NCBI RefSeq assembly: GCF_025685545.1
Contig: NZ_JAGSYC010000025.1
Coordinates: 496,001-560,000, forward strand
Direction: 5' to 3'
DNA length: 64,000 nucleotides
Origin: Granulicella paludicola
GTDB lineage: Bacteria; Acidobacteriota; Terriglobia; Terriglobales; Acidobacteriaceae
Below the pieces are notes generated by a model. The model worked only from the letters and a program-made list of their open reading frames with translations. It had not been told where the DNA came from and did not search any database. The position numbers were made by a program, and so were the translations under genes. Below are positions 45,344 to 56,081 of this stretch, one piece after another. Each line of letters starts with the position of its first letter. The first letter of the stretch is position 1.

Positions 45344-45826
45344 ATGAAAAGCTTGTTGAGCGTGTTTTCGATTCTCTGGTTAGCGTTGGGTTGTTCGAGT
45401 GCTTTGGCAGCGGGTAAGCCAAAGGTCGACGTTCAAGCGAAGGTGAAGGCGACGAGCAGGATGTATCGAGTCCGCGGTGTGCTGAAGCCGGGCATTCACG
45501 TGATGCGCGCGTCTTCGGCGCTGGTGCTGCTCCCTGCGGAGGCGGCTGCTGCGGACGATGCGTCTGCGGGGTACGATGCTGTGGCGTTGAGTGTGGACCA
45601 CCATGTGCGGTGCCTGATCGCGGCCGAGCCCGCGGATGCGGTGATCTATGTGGATGGGAAGCGAGCCGGGACTTCGCCAACGGAGGTCGACTGGGAAGGT
45701 CGCGCTGGCGACCTGCATACAGTGACGGTGCAGAAGGATGGCTGGCGGTCGTCCGAGGGGACGTTCACGCAGGGTGTGGGCGATGCGGCGATCTACGTGC
45801 GGTTGTCGCCGGTTGAGGATTTGTAG
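45344..45826 (+). CDS. exported PEGA-like domain protein
   Basis: 160 residues with a signal peptide (MKSLLSVFSILWLALGCSSALA). The C-terminal part has the PEGA-like pattern: PADAVIYVDGKRAGTSPTEVDWEGRAGDLHTVTVQKDGWRSSEGTFTQGVGDAAIYVRL. The repeat binds surface or wall material in other proteins. It is followed by the GIY-YIG gene in the opposite direction. No partner is evident. Confidence 0.68.
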   Translation: MKSLLSVFSILWLALGCSSALAAGKPKVDVQAKVKATSRMYRVRGVLKPGIHVMRASSALVLLPAEAAAADDASAGYDAVALSVDHHVRCLIAAEPADAVIYVDGKRAGTSPTEVDWEGRAGDLHTVTVQKDGWRSSEGTFTQGVGDAAIYVRLSPVEDL

Positions 45827-45853
45827 GGACGTGCCCGGATTGGTGAGGATGGG

Positions 45854-46174
45854 TCAGGGGTTCATGTGCTCGTGTCGAGTGATGAGCTTCCAGCCGTATT
45901 TTTCGGAGAGGTCTTTGAACTCGGGGTTGGTGGTGCGGATGAGATCCAGCTTCTTTTCGCGACGCCAGCCTTTGAGTTGCTTCTCGCGTGCGATGGCGAG
46001 GCGGATGTCGCCGAAGTTTTCGTAATAGAGAAGGCGGACGCATCCATACTTCTTGGAAAAGCCTTCGTAAGTGCCGTTCCTGTGCTGCATGATGCGGGTG
46101 TAGAGGTCACTGGTGACGCCGATGTAGAGCGTCCCTGTCGCGCTGCCCAGGATGTAGGTGTAACCGGCTGGCAT
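45854..46174 (-). CDS. GIY-YIG domain nuclease-like protein
   Basis: 106 residues. The GIY-YIG fold is clear from YTYILGSATGTLYIGVTSDLYTRIMQHRNG and a conserved Arg/Glu stretch REKQLKGWRREKKLDLI. The catalytic pattern is Tyr in YTYIL, Tyr in LYIGVT, Arg in DLYTRI and Glu in IAREKQLK. Such short stand-alone GIY-YIG proteins are common and their substrate is unknown. The gene lies right beside a repeat cluster, so a link with it can be asked. Confidence 0.88.
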   Translation of the reverse strand: MPAGYTYILGSATGTLYIGVTSDLYTRIMQHRNGTYEGFSKKYGCVRLLYYENFGDIRLAIAREKQLKGWRREKKLDLIRTTNPEFKDLSEKYGWKLITRHEHMNP

Positions 46175-46263
46175 GGAGCGAAGCTAGCAGCTTCTTTCTT
46201 GCTTGCTATATCAAGGTGTTATGTTGCGTGGGGCTTCTCGCGCCATTTTGGGAACCCTCAAAC

Positions 46264-46464
46264 TGTCATCCTGAGCGAAACCCGCAGGGCGCAGTCGAAG
46301 AACCCCGAAGGTGTTGAGTGCGACTCGGATGTTTATGGCTTTGGGCGAGGGGCTTGCAGGGCGGGCTTTCAGGTGAGAATGGGGTGGAGGGTACGGGTGA
46401 GGTGGGCGGTGTCGGGGTCCTTCGGCTACCCCTTCGCTACGCTCAGGGTCCGCTCAGGATGACA
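46264..46464. repeat. 200-base element with inverted ends, copy 1
   Basis: The ends are TGTCATCCTGAGCG (46264-46277) and CGCTCAGGATGACA (46451-46464), perfect inverted repeats. The interior shares GCAGGGCGCAGTCGAAGAACC, GTGAGAATGGG and CCTTCGGCT.CCCCTTCGCTACGCTCAGGGTC with the second copy. It has no coding frame. Confidence 0.85.
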
Positions 46465-46510
46465 GGGTATGGGTGGGGTGGCGGTGTTGTTTCTGAAAGC
46501 ATCTCAGAAC

Positions 46511-46710
46511 TGTCATTCTGAGCGAAGCCCGCAGGGCGCAGTCGAAGAACCGCGAGGGGGTTGGTTGAGACTTGAGTGGTTGCGCTTTTAGGCGGGGGGC
46601 TTGAAGGTCGAGCCTCAGGGTGAGAATGGGTGGAGGGTATGGGTGAGATGGGCTGTGTCGGGGTCCTTCGGCTCCCCCTTCGCTACGCTCAGGGTCCGCT
46701 CAGGATGACA
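46511..46710. repeat. 200-base element with inverted ends, copy 2
   Basis: The ends are TGTCATTCTGAGCG (46511-46524) and CGCTCAGGATGACA (46697-46710), one base from perfect. It lies 46 bases after copy 1 in the same direction. A degenerate right end occurs at 57340-57373 and a left end at 22689-22703. Confidence 0.85.
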
Positions 46711-46953
46711 GGGTATGGGTGGGAGCGGTTCGCGCGTACCCGCGCGAATGCCCACGTTAGTGACGATAAAGCTGCCGCGGAGATGGGGCACCCGGAGTTG
46801 GGGTTGGTTTAGTGTCCCGGGTGAAGCCGGGACCTACTGGGTTGTAGTGGAAGGAAGTTGGCGTCCTGCGAACCCACGTCTCAGAAGCGAGACGTGGGGC
46901 ACCCAAGGTAGTGGGGATTCAGATGTGGGACACCCGCCTCGCTGTCCAAGTGA
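46711..46953. repeat. cluster of short GAAG-loop palindromes
   Basis: Between copy 2 and the next gene lie at least two perfect palindromes: GTCCCGG/CCGGGAC around GTGAAG (46814-46833) and CCCACGTCTC/GAGACGTGGG around AGAAGC (46873-46898). Several GGGGCACCC and GTGGGACACCC motifs accompany them. No gene is seen. Confidence 0.7.
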
Positions 46954-47416
46954 TTAACGGGTGGAGCCTTCACTCATCACGTAGATGAACACTGATATAC
47001 CCCAAGTCCACGCTGCGAAGAAAACGAGGGGCACCTTGTTCACATAGCTTCTGTAATCACCTGAATACTTGCGCTGAGGGCGCTCATTCTCCCATCGGGA
47101 AAAGATTCTATGTGACATCGGATGTCCTGCCGTTTTCTCAATGTCTTGCAAGCGATACCAGTAAAAGTGAATGTATTCAGACAGGCGCTGATTATTGAGT
47201 TGCCATATTCTCGTCATGTAAAGCGAAGCCAAGCATGCGAAACAGGCACTCAATCTATATCCTGCGGCGAATACCTGCCAGACTCCGGCGGCTGCAGCCA
47301 ATTCGAACACAACGAAATAGCTAGAGCGTGTCCAATAAGTCTCGACTTGAAATTTCCAAGCCTCGAAAGCTATTTGGTAGAGGTGCTCTGAATCCGTTGG
47401 CTTTGCTTTCGTGCAT
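46954..47416 (-). pseudogene. membrane protein gene with a frameshift near its start
   Basis: An ATG at 47416, seven bases after the ffh stop, opens a frame (MHESKA..) that stops after 31 codons. In the next frame a coherent protein runs to 46954: DSEHLYQIAFEAWKFQVETYWTRSSYFVVFELAAAAGVW, a second helix YRLSACFACLASLYM, then RIWQLNNQRLSEYIHFYWYRLQDIE, a polar stretch and a third helix VNKVPLVFFAAWTWGISVFIYVM. No usable start lies before a GTG at 47310, which would cut the first helix. One inserted or lost base near 47395-47410 would restore one gene. The plan resembles RipA-type small membrane proteins, without proof. GC is lower than around it. Confidence 0.55.
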
Positions 47417-47422
47417 TCTGCC

Positions 47423-48811
<1,389 letters not shown>

Positions 48812-48891
48812 GGCTTATTAAGTATAGCTGTGATGGCAAGGTGGATACCGGGGCTGGTATTGCAGGGTAGCGGGATTGAGAATCGAGGGTG

Positions 48892-49842
48892 ATGGAATTG
48901 GCGAACAACTCGGGGTTGTTGCGGGAGTACAAGGGACATCTGCGGGTGGAGCGCGGGCTGCGGCCGCTGTCGATTGAGGCGTATGCGCGGGACCTGGAGC
49001 AGTTTGCGGAGTTTCTGGAGAAGACGGCGAAGACGCTGATGGGCGCGCGGCAGGAAGATGTGTCGGAGTGGATGCGGGACAAGCGCGAGAAGGGTGTGGA
49101 GTCGCGGTCGATTGCGCGGAAGCTGAGTTGTCTGCGGGGGTTCTATAAGTGGCTGCTGATGGACAAGCGGGTGGTGGGCGATCCGACGGTAAATATCGAG
49201 AGCCCGAGCAGCTGGAAGGTGCTGCCGAAGTCGCTGGGTGAGCGCGAGGTGGGCGAGATGCTGGCGTCCACCGGCTATAGGGCGGATGCGGCGGATGCGG
49301 ACGGGGCGGCTCTACGGAACCACGCGATGCTGGAGTTGCTGTATGCGGGTGGGCTGCGGGTGGGGGAGATCGTGTCGCTGCGGGTGGAGGATTTGCATCT
49401 TGATCGCGGGAATGTGCAGGTGCGCGGCAAGGGGGATAAAGAGCGGATCGTGCCGATCGGGGAGAAGGCAATCAAGGCGATTGAGGTTTATTTGCAGCGG
49501 GGACGGCCTGGTCTTGCGCAGACGGCGAGACGCCCTTCGGGCACGAGTCAGCCGAAAGTTGAGAGGACTCTGTTTTTAAGTGTGCGGGGCAGGGCTTTGA
49601 CGACGCAGGCCGTGTGGCAGATGGTGCGCGGCGTGAACAAGAATGCGAGTCCGCATAAGCTGCGGCACAGCATGGCGACGCATATGGTGGAGCATGGGGC
49701 GGATTTGAGGAGTGTGCAGACGCTGCTGGGTCATGCGGATATTGCGACGACGCAGGTGTATACGCATCTGGCGATTGATCGGTTGAAGACGGTGCATCGG
49801 ATGTGTCATCCGCGGGCAAAGAAGAGGGAGGTTGCGACATGA
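48892..49842 (+). CDS. tyrosine recombinase, XerC/XerD type (first of pair)
   Basis: 316 residues from the ATG at 48892. The SAM-like core-binding domain covers 10-95; the catalytic domain has [10 protein letters not shown] (Arg), [11 protein letters not shown] (Lys), [11 protein letters not shown] (His and Arg), [15 protein letters not shown] (His and the nucleophilic Tyr). A full catalytic set is therefore present. Between the beta hairpin and the RTLFLS strand an extra 14-residue loop ([14 protein letters not shown]) is seen. It divides ffh and the next recombinase, to which it is coupled by an ATGA overlap. Confidence 0.9.
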   Translation: MELANNSGLLREYKGHLRVERGLRPLSIEAYARDLEQFAEFLEKTAKTLMGARQEDVSEWMRDKREKGVESRSIARKLSCLRGFYKWLLMDKRVVGDPTVNIESPSSWKVLPKSLGEREVGEMLASTGYRADAADADGAALRNHAMLELLYAGGLRVGEIVSLRVEDLHLDRGNVQVRGKGDKERIVPIGEKAIKAIEVYLQRGRPGLAQTARRPSGTSQPKVERTLFLSVRGRALTTQAVWQMVRGVNKNASPHKLRHSMATHMVEHGADLRSVQTLLGHADIATTQVYTHLAIDRLKTVHRMCHPRAKKREVAT

Positions 49843-50948
49843 CGACGTCAGACGTACCTCAGCGGCTGAAGCCGCCGTCAAACAGTGGTCTTGATGGCAC
49901 GGCTGAAGCCGTGCCCCTTCGAGTGAATGATTTCCCCGAACAGGTGAGCCAGTTTGCAGAGTTAGCAGAGAGATATCTTGCGATGCTGCGGGATGAGCGT
50001 GGGGCGTCGGAGCATACGCTGCGGGCTTATGCGCGGGAGGTGCGTGGGTTTGCTGCTTACTTGCAGGAGACGTTGGGGGATGCGGATGTTGCGAGTGTGG
50101 AGCATACGCATATCCGTGGGTATCTGGCGGTTTTGTATGACAAAGGGTTGACGAAGGCGAGTGTGGCGCGGGCGCTGGCGGCGGTGCGGAGCTGGTTCAA
50201 GTGGCTGGCGAAGTCCGGGTTGGTGGAGAGTAATCCGGCGCGGCTGGTGAGTACTCCGAAGCTGCCGAAGCATCTGCCGAGGGTGCCGAGTATGGAAGAA
50301 CTCAACGGGGTGTTGGACTCGCTAGGTGGTTCGTCAGGGGAGAAGTTTGCATCCCACCCATCCGCGAGGAAGCCGCGTATGGATGGGGCACCCAGGGACG
50401 GTGGCGAGGCGGCGGCGTGGCCGGAGCGGGACCGCGTGATCTTTGAGTTGCTGTATGGGTGTGGGATTCGTAACTCGGAGTTAGTGGGCTTGGATGTGGG
50501 TTCAATTCATTGGAGCGACGATGCGATTCGGGTGTTTGGCAAGGGACGCAAGGAACGGCTGGTGCCGCTGGGCGATGCGGCGGCGGAGGCTCTGCGGGCT
50601 TATATAGTGCAGCGGCAATCGCGGCTGGAGGCGGCGGGTAAAGGGAAGTTCGTACATGAGGGGCCGTTGCTGATTAATGCGAGAACACGGGGCGCGTGCA
50701 GGCTGACGACGCGGAGTGTGGGGCGCATTGTGAAGGCGATCGCGCTGAGTCGAGGGTTGGCTGCGGATGTGCATCCGCATACACTGCGCCATGCGTTCGG
50801 AACTCACATGCTGGAAGAGGGTGCGGACCTGCGGGCTATCCAGGAGATGCTGGGGCATGAGCGGCTGTCGACGACGCAGCGGTATACGCAGTTGACGGTG
50901 GGGCAGGTGCAGAAGGTGTATGACGAGACGCATCCTCGCGCTCGGTGA
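49839..50948 (+). CDS. tyrosine recombinase, XerD/XerC type (second of pair)
   Basis: 369 residues from the ATG at 49839, overlapping the previous stop codon. The first 30 residues ([25 protein letters not shown]) are encoded by a palindromic repeat. Core binding domain: [28 protein letters not shown]. Catalytic domain: [13 protein letters not shown] (Arg), [11 protein letters not shown] (Lys), [13 protein letters not shown] (His, Arg), [15 protein letters not shown] (His, Tyr). A 25-residue insert ([20 protein letters not shown], about residues 171-190) before the catalytic Arg is also repeat-encoded. The catalytic set is intact despite both inserts. Confidence 0.88.
   Translation: MTTSDVPQRLKPPSNSGLDGTAEAVPLRVNDFPEQVSQFAELAERYLAMLRDERGASEHTLRAYAREVRGFAAYLQETLGDADVASVEHTHIRGYLAVLYDKGLTKASVARALAAVRSWFKWLAKSGLVESNPARLVSTPKLPKHLPRVPSMEELNGVLDSLGGSSGEKFASHPSARKPRMDGAPRDGGEAAAWPERDRVIFELLYGCGIRNSELVGLDVGSIHWSDDAIRVFGKGRKERLVPLGDAAAEALRAYIVQRQSRLEAAGKGKFVHEGPLLINARTRGACRLTTRSVGRIVKAIALSRGLAADVHPHTLRHAFGTHMLEEGADLRAIQEMLGHERLSTTQRYTQLTVGQVQKVYDETHPRAR
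49862..49915. repeat. two GAAG-loop palindromes inside recombinase gene, 5' end
   Basis: GCGGC/GCCGC around TGAA (49862-49875) and GGCACGGC/GCCGTGCC around TGAA (49896-49915) lie in frame in codons 8-26. The second is a perfect 8-base stem. They encode the N-terminal extension of the recombinase. Confidence 0.75.
50349..50393. repeat. palindromic repeat inside recombinase gene, central
   Basis: Forty-five bases with CCCATCC and GGATGGG arms around a GCGAGGAAGCCGCG centre, flanked by GCATCCCA and GGGGCACCC. The length (45) is a multiple of three and there is no stop codon, so the reading frame is kept. Confidence 0.8.
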
Positions 50949-51014
50949 GCGCCAGGGAATAGGGAACAGGAAGAGTGGGCTCGTGCTTCGCACATCGCTG
51001 GTGTCAATACAGGG

Positions 51015-51066
51015 GTTTCTCCACTACGCATCGCGATGAAGCTGCGATGCTCCGGTCGAAATGACA
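51015..51066. repeat. dispersed palindromic repeat between recombinase and kinase genes
   Basis: GGTTTCTCCACTACGCATCG..GATGCTCCGGTCGAAATGACA. The arms GCATCGC (51028-51034) and GCGATGC (51044-51050) surround GATGAAGCT. This unit lies in the 171-base convergent gap. Confidence 0.7.
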
Positions 51067-51119
51067 GCTTTTGAGTGAGAGGAAACTTTTGTGCAAAGCA
51101 GGCGACCGAGTAACTGGCT

Positions 51120-52838
51120 TTAGTGGCCGAGGAATTTTTCTACGGTAGATAGGTCGGACTCGGCTTTGTCCATAGCGCGTTGAGCGGCTGCAGGATCGCC
51201 GCGAGAGATGGCGTTGCCTGCGGTGGCGATGTAGGAGCCGAGGCGCGAATCGGAGGCGTCGATGTCGCCGCGCATACCGAGGCCGTCGGCTTCCTGCTGA
51301 CGGCGGATGCGGTCGACTCCGCGACGGGCAGCGTTGGAGCGGGCGAGCAGTTGGGTGAAGCGTTCCTGTGCCTGCTCGATGGCTGCCTCATTGTTGGGTT
51401 GCGGCCCTGGCTGATTGGCAGGTTGAGCTTCTGGTGAGGCGGTCTGAGGGTAGGCGGTCTGCGGGGCAGGGATGCTATTGCGGACTATGGGAGTGGGACT
51501 GTTCGAGGCAGGCTGCGGCGCGGAGGCTGTCGAAGTACTGGCTTCGAGGGGAGCAGCACTGGAAGCTGGCGACGTTGCCGGTTGGGGTGCGGGTGTGGTG
51601 TCTGCGACGGCACGCTGCTGTGTGGATGAGGCGGCATCTGAAGAGGCGCTGCGTGAGCCTGCGAAGGCGCCGATGAAGTGCGGTAGAGCGAAGCCTGCGC
51701 CGACGAGTGCGAGAAGAACGACGAGGGCACCGGTGGTGATCCAAAGGCCGCGATGGTTTCCGGGGCGAGCAGGGCTGTTCGGTGGAGGGAAAGAAGCGGC
51801 TTGTGGCGGCATCGATGGCTGCGCTGGAGCTGCGTTATGGGCGGGGGATGCCGTGTTGGGAACAGGGGTGAAGGCCGGGGTTCGGGCTGCGACGGCCTCA
51901 GTGGCTGCATAGGCGGCTGCCGGAGCAGGTATGGGCGTAGGTTGGGGCGTTGCGGCGGGCCCGGCTTGAGGAGCGGGCGTGGGCACGACTCTCAGGGAGG
52001 TACCTTCGACGGCTGCTGCGGCGCGGAAGGGTTTAAGGGCGGCGCGGAAGTCGTCGGCACTCTGGAAACGTGCAAGAGGATCTTTGGCGAGCGCGATCAT
52101 GATGACGTGGTTGAGTTCGGGGGAAAGCTGCGGGTTGTACTCGATGGGGGGCGTGGGTTCGACGTTCAGCTGCTGGTTGAGGATGCTGAAGGTGGTTTCG
52201 GCTTCGAAGGGGCGACGGCCTGCGGTGAGTTCGTAGAGCACGACGCCGACGGAGTAGAGGTCGGAGCGGGAGTCGATGGTGCCGCCGCGGACCTGCTCGG
52301 GTGACATGTAATGGAGGGAGCCAATGGTGGTGCCGGGGCGCGTCTGCTGCAGGTTTTCGCGGGCGGATTTGGCGATGCCGAAGTCCATGAGCTTGACGAT
52401 GCCGTGGCTGGTGACCATGATGTTTGCCGGCTTGATATCGCGATGCACGACGCCGTGGGCATGCGCGTAGCTGAGGGCGGAGAGGGTCTGCGAGATGTAG
52501 TCTGCGACCTCGGGGACGGTGAGTGAGCGGCCCTGTGCCATCTGTTCGAGCGTGGAGCCTTCGACGAACTCCATGATCATGATGAGCTGGTTGTTGCCCT
52601 GGAAGGCGGTGCGGAGCTGGGCGATGTTGGGGTGATCGAAGCCGGCGAGGGTGCGGATCTCGGAGATAAAACGCATGGCGAGATCGCGCTCGGCGGTGAG
52701 GTCGGGAAGAAGGACCTTCATGGCTTCAGTGCGGTTGGAGATGATGTTGCGCACGAGATAGACGTGGCCCATGCCACCCACGCCGAGCATCTTGACGACT
52801 TCGTAATCGCCGATACGTTGTCCGACTTCAAAGGCCAT
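51120..52838 (-). CDS. transmembrane Ser/Thr protein kinase
   Basis: 572 residues from the ATG at 52838 (GAGGG just before). The kinase domain covers 10-270: [12 protein letters not shown], Lys41 (AMKV), Glu in [20 protein letters not shown] (Asp134), DFGIAK (152-157), [14 protein letters not shown] and [20 protein letters not shown] Pro/Ala-rich linker (280-365) leads to one membrane helix ([22 protein letters not shown]) and a Gln/Asn/Pro-rich external part, ending in a helical segment [29 protein letters not shown] with possible coiled-coil. It is a PknB-like enzyme without PASTA repeats. The external trigger is unknown. Confidence 0.92.
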   Translation of the reverse strand: MAFEVGQRIGDYEVVKMLGVGGMGHVYLVRNIISNRTEAMKVLLPDLTAERDLAMRFISEIRTLAGFDHPNIAQLRTAFQGNNQLIMIMEFVEGSTLEQMAQGRSLTVPEVADYISQTLSALSYAHAHGVVHRDIKPANIMVTSHGIVKLMDFGIAKSARENLQQTRPGTTIGSLHYMSPEQVRGGTIDSRSDLYSVGVVLYELTAGRRPFEAETTFSILNQQLNVEPTPPIEYNPQLSPELNHVIMIALAKDPLARFQSADDFRAALKPFRAAAAVEGTSLRVVPTPAPQAGPAATPQPTPIPAPAAAYAATEAVAARTPAFTPVPNTASPAHNAAPAQPSMPPQAASFPPPNSPARPGNHRGLWITTGALVVLLALVGAGFALPHFIGAFAGSRSASSDAASSTQQRAVADTTPAPQPATSPASSAAPLEASTSTASAPQPASNSPTPIVRNSIPAPQTAYPQTASPEAQPANQPGPQPNNEAAIEQAQERFTQLLARSNAARRGVDRIRRQQEADGLGMRGDIDASDSRLGSYIATAGNAISRGDPAAAQRAMDKAESDLSTVEKFLGH

Positions 52839-52998
52839 GCGGGTACCCTCAAGATCCGGCGTACAAATGGATGAAGATGGCCCGAGCCGGCGGAATCGAA
52901 ACGACTGGCTGCGCGGAAATTGTAGCTCTTGAAGAGACCGAGCGCCATTCAAAAAGTTCGGCGCGCGAGACAGCGGCGGCGCGCGATCTGGGCAATCG

Positions 52999-54861
52999 CT
53001 AGAGATACCAGGGGATGTTGATGACGGTGATGCGCTGGTTGCCTCGGACGAGTAGCAGGAGTTTGAGGAGCTGGGCGCGCTGGTTATGGAGAGGGCTTTG
53101 CCACCAGTGTTTGACGACGAGTTCGGGAACGAGGACGGCGATCTGTCGCTCGGGGTGGTTATGTTCGACCTGGAGGATGTGGTCGACAAGCGGCATGAGC
53201 ACGAAGCGGTAGGGTGAGCTGAGAAAGACGAGTTCGGGGATGGGCTTGCCTGCAGCTTCGATGGGCGAGGCGACGTTGCGTTGCCACATCTGTTCGACGT
53301 CCGGGCGGCAGTCTTCGGCGTCTACGTGGACGGCCTGGACCTGGTCGGAGAGCTTCATGGCGAAGCGCAGGCCTTTTTCGGTGATGCGCGTCCAGCGGTC
53401 CATGGGGACGATGACGAGCGGGTGCATGAGGTTTTCGACGTGCATGGGGCGGTCGATGTTGATGGCATCGGAGACGCCCTGGTAGTGGCGTTTGACGCCG
53501 AGCATGAGGAAGATGAGCGCGGGGATTAGGAGGGCGGTGATCCATGCTCCGGCGGTGAACTTGGCGACGAGAACGACGATCAGGGTGATGCCGGTGGCGA
53601 TGGCTCCGATGCCGTTGATGATCATGCGGTGATGGCGGCCGGGGCCGGTCTGCCTGTGCCAGTGGACGACCATGCCCGCCTGCGAGAGGGTGAAGGCGAG
53701 GAAGGCGCCGATGGCGAAGAGTGGGATGAGGCGGTCGGTGATGCCGTCGAAGGCGATGAGCAGCACGGCGGTGAAGCCGACGAGAGCGACGATGCCGTGG
53801 GAGTAGAGGAGGCGGCGACCACGGATCTTGAAGACGTGGGGCAGGTAGTCGTGCATGGCGATCGCGCGGGTGAGACGCGGGAAGTCGGCGTAGGAGGTAT
53901 TGGCCGAGAGCGCGAGCACGAGCAGGATGGAGCCGCTGCCGACGTAGTAGAACCAGCCGCGTCCCATGACGGCGGAGATGAGTTGCGAGAGGATGCTCTG
54001 ATAGCCGGGGGCGGTGGGATCTGTGGCGCCGATGTTGTAGGCGCGGCAGAGAAGCGCAATGCCTCCGAGGAAGAGCATGAGCAGCACGATGATGATGGTG
54101 AGGGTGCGCCTGGCGTTGCGCTGCGTGGGTTCGCGGAAGGCCGCGACGCCGTTCGAGACGGCTTCAACGCCGGTCATGGCAGCGCAGCCGCTGGAGAAGA
54201 CCTTGGCAAGGAGCCATAGACCGAGCGTAGAGGTGCCGATAGGGAGATGCGGCGGAGCGGTGACGGGAGTCGGATGTCCGTGGGCAGCGAAGGCTCGGAA
54301 GGCGCCGATACCGATGACGATGACGAGCGTAGCAATGAAGAGATAGGTGGGGATGAGGAAGGCGACGCCGGTATCTTTGGTGCCGCGCATGTTGATGAGA
54401 GTCAGGACTGTGAGAATGAGCAGGCAGAAGGCGAGGGTGTGCGGCAGCAGAGAGGGAAACGCTGAAGTGAGGGCTTCGACGCCGGCGGAGATGCCGACGG
54501 CGGCGTTGAGGATGTAGTCGATCATGAGCGCGGCGGCGGCGAGCAGCCCGGGGAGTTCGCCGAGGTTTTCGCTGGCTACGGTGTAGCTGCCACCGCCGTT
54601 GGGATAGGCGTCGATGGTCTGGCAGTAGGAGAAATAGACGACGGCTAGAAGGCCGATGATGGCGAAGCTTATGGGGACAATGTGCGCGATGCCTGCCATG
54701 CCGAGAGGGATGAGCAGGGTGAGCGCGGCCTCGGGGCCGTAGGCGGCGGAGCTGAGGGCGTCGAGACCGAAGACGGGGATGCCGGAGATGGGTCCGATGT
54801 GTTCGGCACGTTCTTCTGATGTGGCGAGGGCTTTGCCGGCGACGAGGTCGATGAGACTCAT
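52999..54861 (-). CDS. APC-type permease, KimA-like
   Basis: 620 residues with about twelve helices. The start SGIPVFGLDALSSAAYGPEAALTLLIPLG is the signature of the KimA/YdaO group of the APC family, followed by FSYCQTIDAYPNGGGSYTVASENLG, DYILNAAVGISAG and HDYLPHVFKIRG. A soluble C-terminal domain (about 465-620) has LVIVPMDRWTRITEKGLRFAMKLSDQVQAVHVDAE and ERQIAVLVPELVVKHWW, a USP-like fold. Relatives import potassium, so that is the best guess; amino acid import cannot be excluded. Only 80 bases separate it from topoisomerase. Confidence 0.78.
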   Translation of the reverse strand: MSLIDLVAGKALATSEERAEHIGPISGIPVFGLDALSSAAYGPEAALTLLIPLGMAGIAHIVPISFAIIGLLAVVYFSYCQTIDAYPNGGGSYTVASENLGELPGLLAAAALMIDYILNAAVGISAGVEALTSAFPSLLPHTLAFCLLILTVLTLINMRGTKDTGVAFLIPTYLFIATLVIVIGIGAFRAFAAHGHPTPVTAPPHLPIGTSTLGLWLLAKVFSSGCAAMTGVEAVSNGVAAFREPTQRNARRTLTIIIVLLMLFLGGIALLCRAYNIGATDPTAPGYQSILSQLISAVMGRGWFYYVGSGSILLVLALSANTSYADFPRLTRAIAMHDYLPHVFKIRGRRLLYSHGIVALVGFTAVLLIAFDGITDRLIPLFAIGAFLAFTLSQAGMVVHWHRQTGPGRHHRMIINGIGAIATGITLIVVLVAKFTAGAWITALLIPALIFLMLGVKRHYQGVSDAINIDRPMHVENLMHPLVIVPMDRWTRITEKGLRFAMKLSDQVQAVHVDAEDCRPDVEQMWQRNVASPIEAAGKPIPELVFLSSPYRFVLMPLVDHILQVEHNHPERQIAVLVPELVVKHWWQSPLHNQRAQLLKLLLLVRGNQRITVINIPWYL

Positions 54862-54941
54862 GCTGCTCCATGGGGCGAGTTGATGGTGAAACGCCCCGCT
54901 GGATAGGTTAAGTCTGGAATGCGTAAGTAAGTCGTTAAGGT

Positions 54942-56021
54942 TTATCTGGTGGCTAGTTGCTGTTTGAGCAGATGAAGAAGAGCGCGTTCCTCGGGTTGGA
55001 GGCCGTGTGGGGTGGGGCGGGTTTTAGGCAGGCGCTTGAGGGCTGCGGGCATTTCTCCGGAGAGATAGCTTTCGATCACGGTGGGGTGGACGTAGCACTT
55101 GCGGCACACGGAGGGCGTGTTGCCGAGGCGTTCGGCGACGGTCTTGATGGCTTCGACGACATTCTTCTTTGCCTGGGTCGCAGTGTCGGTCGCGGTGAAG
55201 TTGTTGAGGAGCGAGCAGGCGAGAACGGTGCCGGCCCAGGTGCGGAAGTCCTTGGCGGTGAAGTGGCCGCCGGTGATGGTGGAAAGGTAGTCGTTGACGT
55301 CAGTGGAGTCGATGGAGTGGGGGTTGCCGTCGTCGTCGAGGTATTCGAAGAGCTCGTAGCCGGGGATGTCGCGGCAGGTGGCGACGATGTTAGCGAGGCG
55401 GCGGTCGTTGACGTCGATGGAGTGCTGCACGCGGGACTTGCCTTTGAAGTTGAAGACGATCTTTGATTTGCGTACGGAGACGTGGCGACGGCGCAGCGTG
55501 GTGAGGCCGAAGCTGCCGTTGGTGCGGGCGTATTCTTCGTTGCCGACGCGGATGAAGGTGAGCTCCATGAGACGGATGATGGTGGCAAGGACTTTTTCGC
55601 GGGGCAGGCCGGGGAGTCTCAGGTCGTGGTCGACGCGGGTGCGAAGGGCGGGTAAGGCGTTGGCGAATGCGAGGACATGCTCGTATTTGGATTCGTCGCG
55701 GACCTCGCGCCAGCGCAGGTGGTAACGGCTTTGCTTGCGACCGCGGGCGTCGCGGCCGGTAACCTGCAGATGACCGTTGTCGAGCGGGCAGATCCAGACA
55801 TCGTTCCAGGCGGGCGGGATGACGAGGGACTTAATGCGGGCGAGGGTGGTTTTGTCGCGCAGAGGCTTGCCGTCGGGACCTGTGTAGCGGAAAGATTTGC
55901 CGGAGCGGTGGCGCGTGATGCCGGGCTTGCTGTCATAGACGTAGCGAAGGTGTGCGGCTTTGGCAGAGGCTAGGGAGTCGGCGGATGGCGTGACGGGCGG
56001 GGATGCGACTGCGGACGACAT
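54942..56021 (-). CDS. DNA topoisomerase IB
   Basis: 359 residues of the poxvirus-like bacterial type IB enzymes. It nicks one strand through a 3'-phosphotyrosine and relaxes supercoils. Recognisable are LRYVYDSKPGITRHRSGKSFRYTGPDGKPLRD, TLARIKSLVIPPAWNDVWICPLDNGHLQVTGRDARGRKQSRYH (the Arg and Lys), TFIRVGNEEYARTNGSFGLTTLRRRHV, FKGKSRVQHSIDV and the active-site VCRKCYVHPTVIESY with Tyr310. It is small and independent of ATP. Neighbours do not indicate a specific role. Confidence 0.93.
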   Translation of the reverse strand: MSSAVASPPVTPSADSLASAKAAHLRYVYDSKPGITRHRSGKSFRYTGPDGKPLRDKTTLARIKSLVIPPAWNDVWICPLDNGHLQVTGRDARGRKQSRYHLRWREVRDESKYEHVLAFANALPALRTRVDHDLRLPGLPREKVLATIIRLMELTFIRVGNEEYARTNGSFGLTTLRRRHVSVRKSKIVFNFKGKSRVQHSIDVNDRRLANIVATCRDIPGYELFEYLDDDGNPHSIDSTDVNDYLSTITGGHFTAKDFRTWAGTVLACSLLNNFTATDTATQAKKNVVEAIKTVAERLGNTPSVCRKCYVHPTVIESYLSGEMPAALKRLPKTRPTPHGLQPEERALLHLLKQQLATR

Positions 56022-56081
56022 GAGAGCTTTGGATGCTCTGGCGGTGGCGCGTGTGAAGTGAGGGATGGCGTTTAGTTTGGT

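Noticed and set aside
48892-50948. Prophage or integron at the recombinase pair
   Set aside because: No phage genes, cassette array, tRNA or attachment duplication is seen around the pair; neighbours are chromosomal housekeeping genes.
54862-54941. c-di-AMP riboswitch before the KimA-like permease
   Set aside because: The gap is only 80 bases and shows no long paired structure such as the ydaO motif needs.
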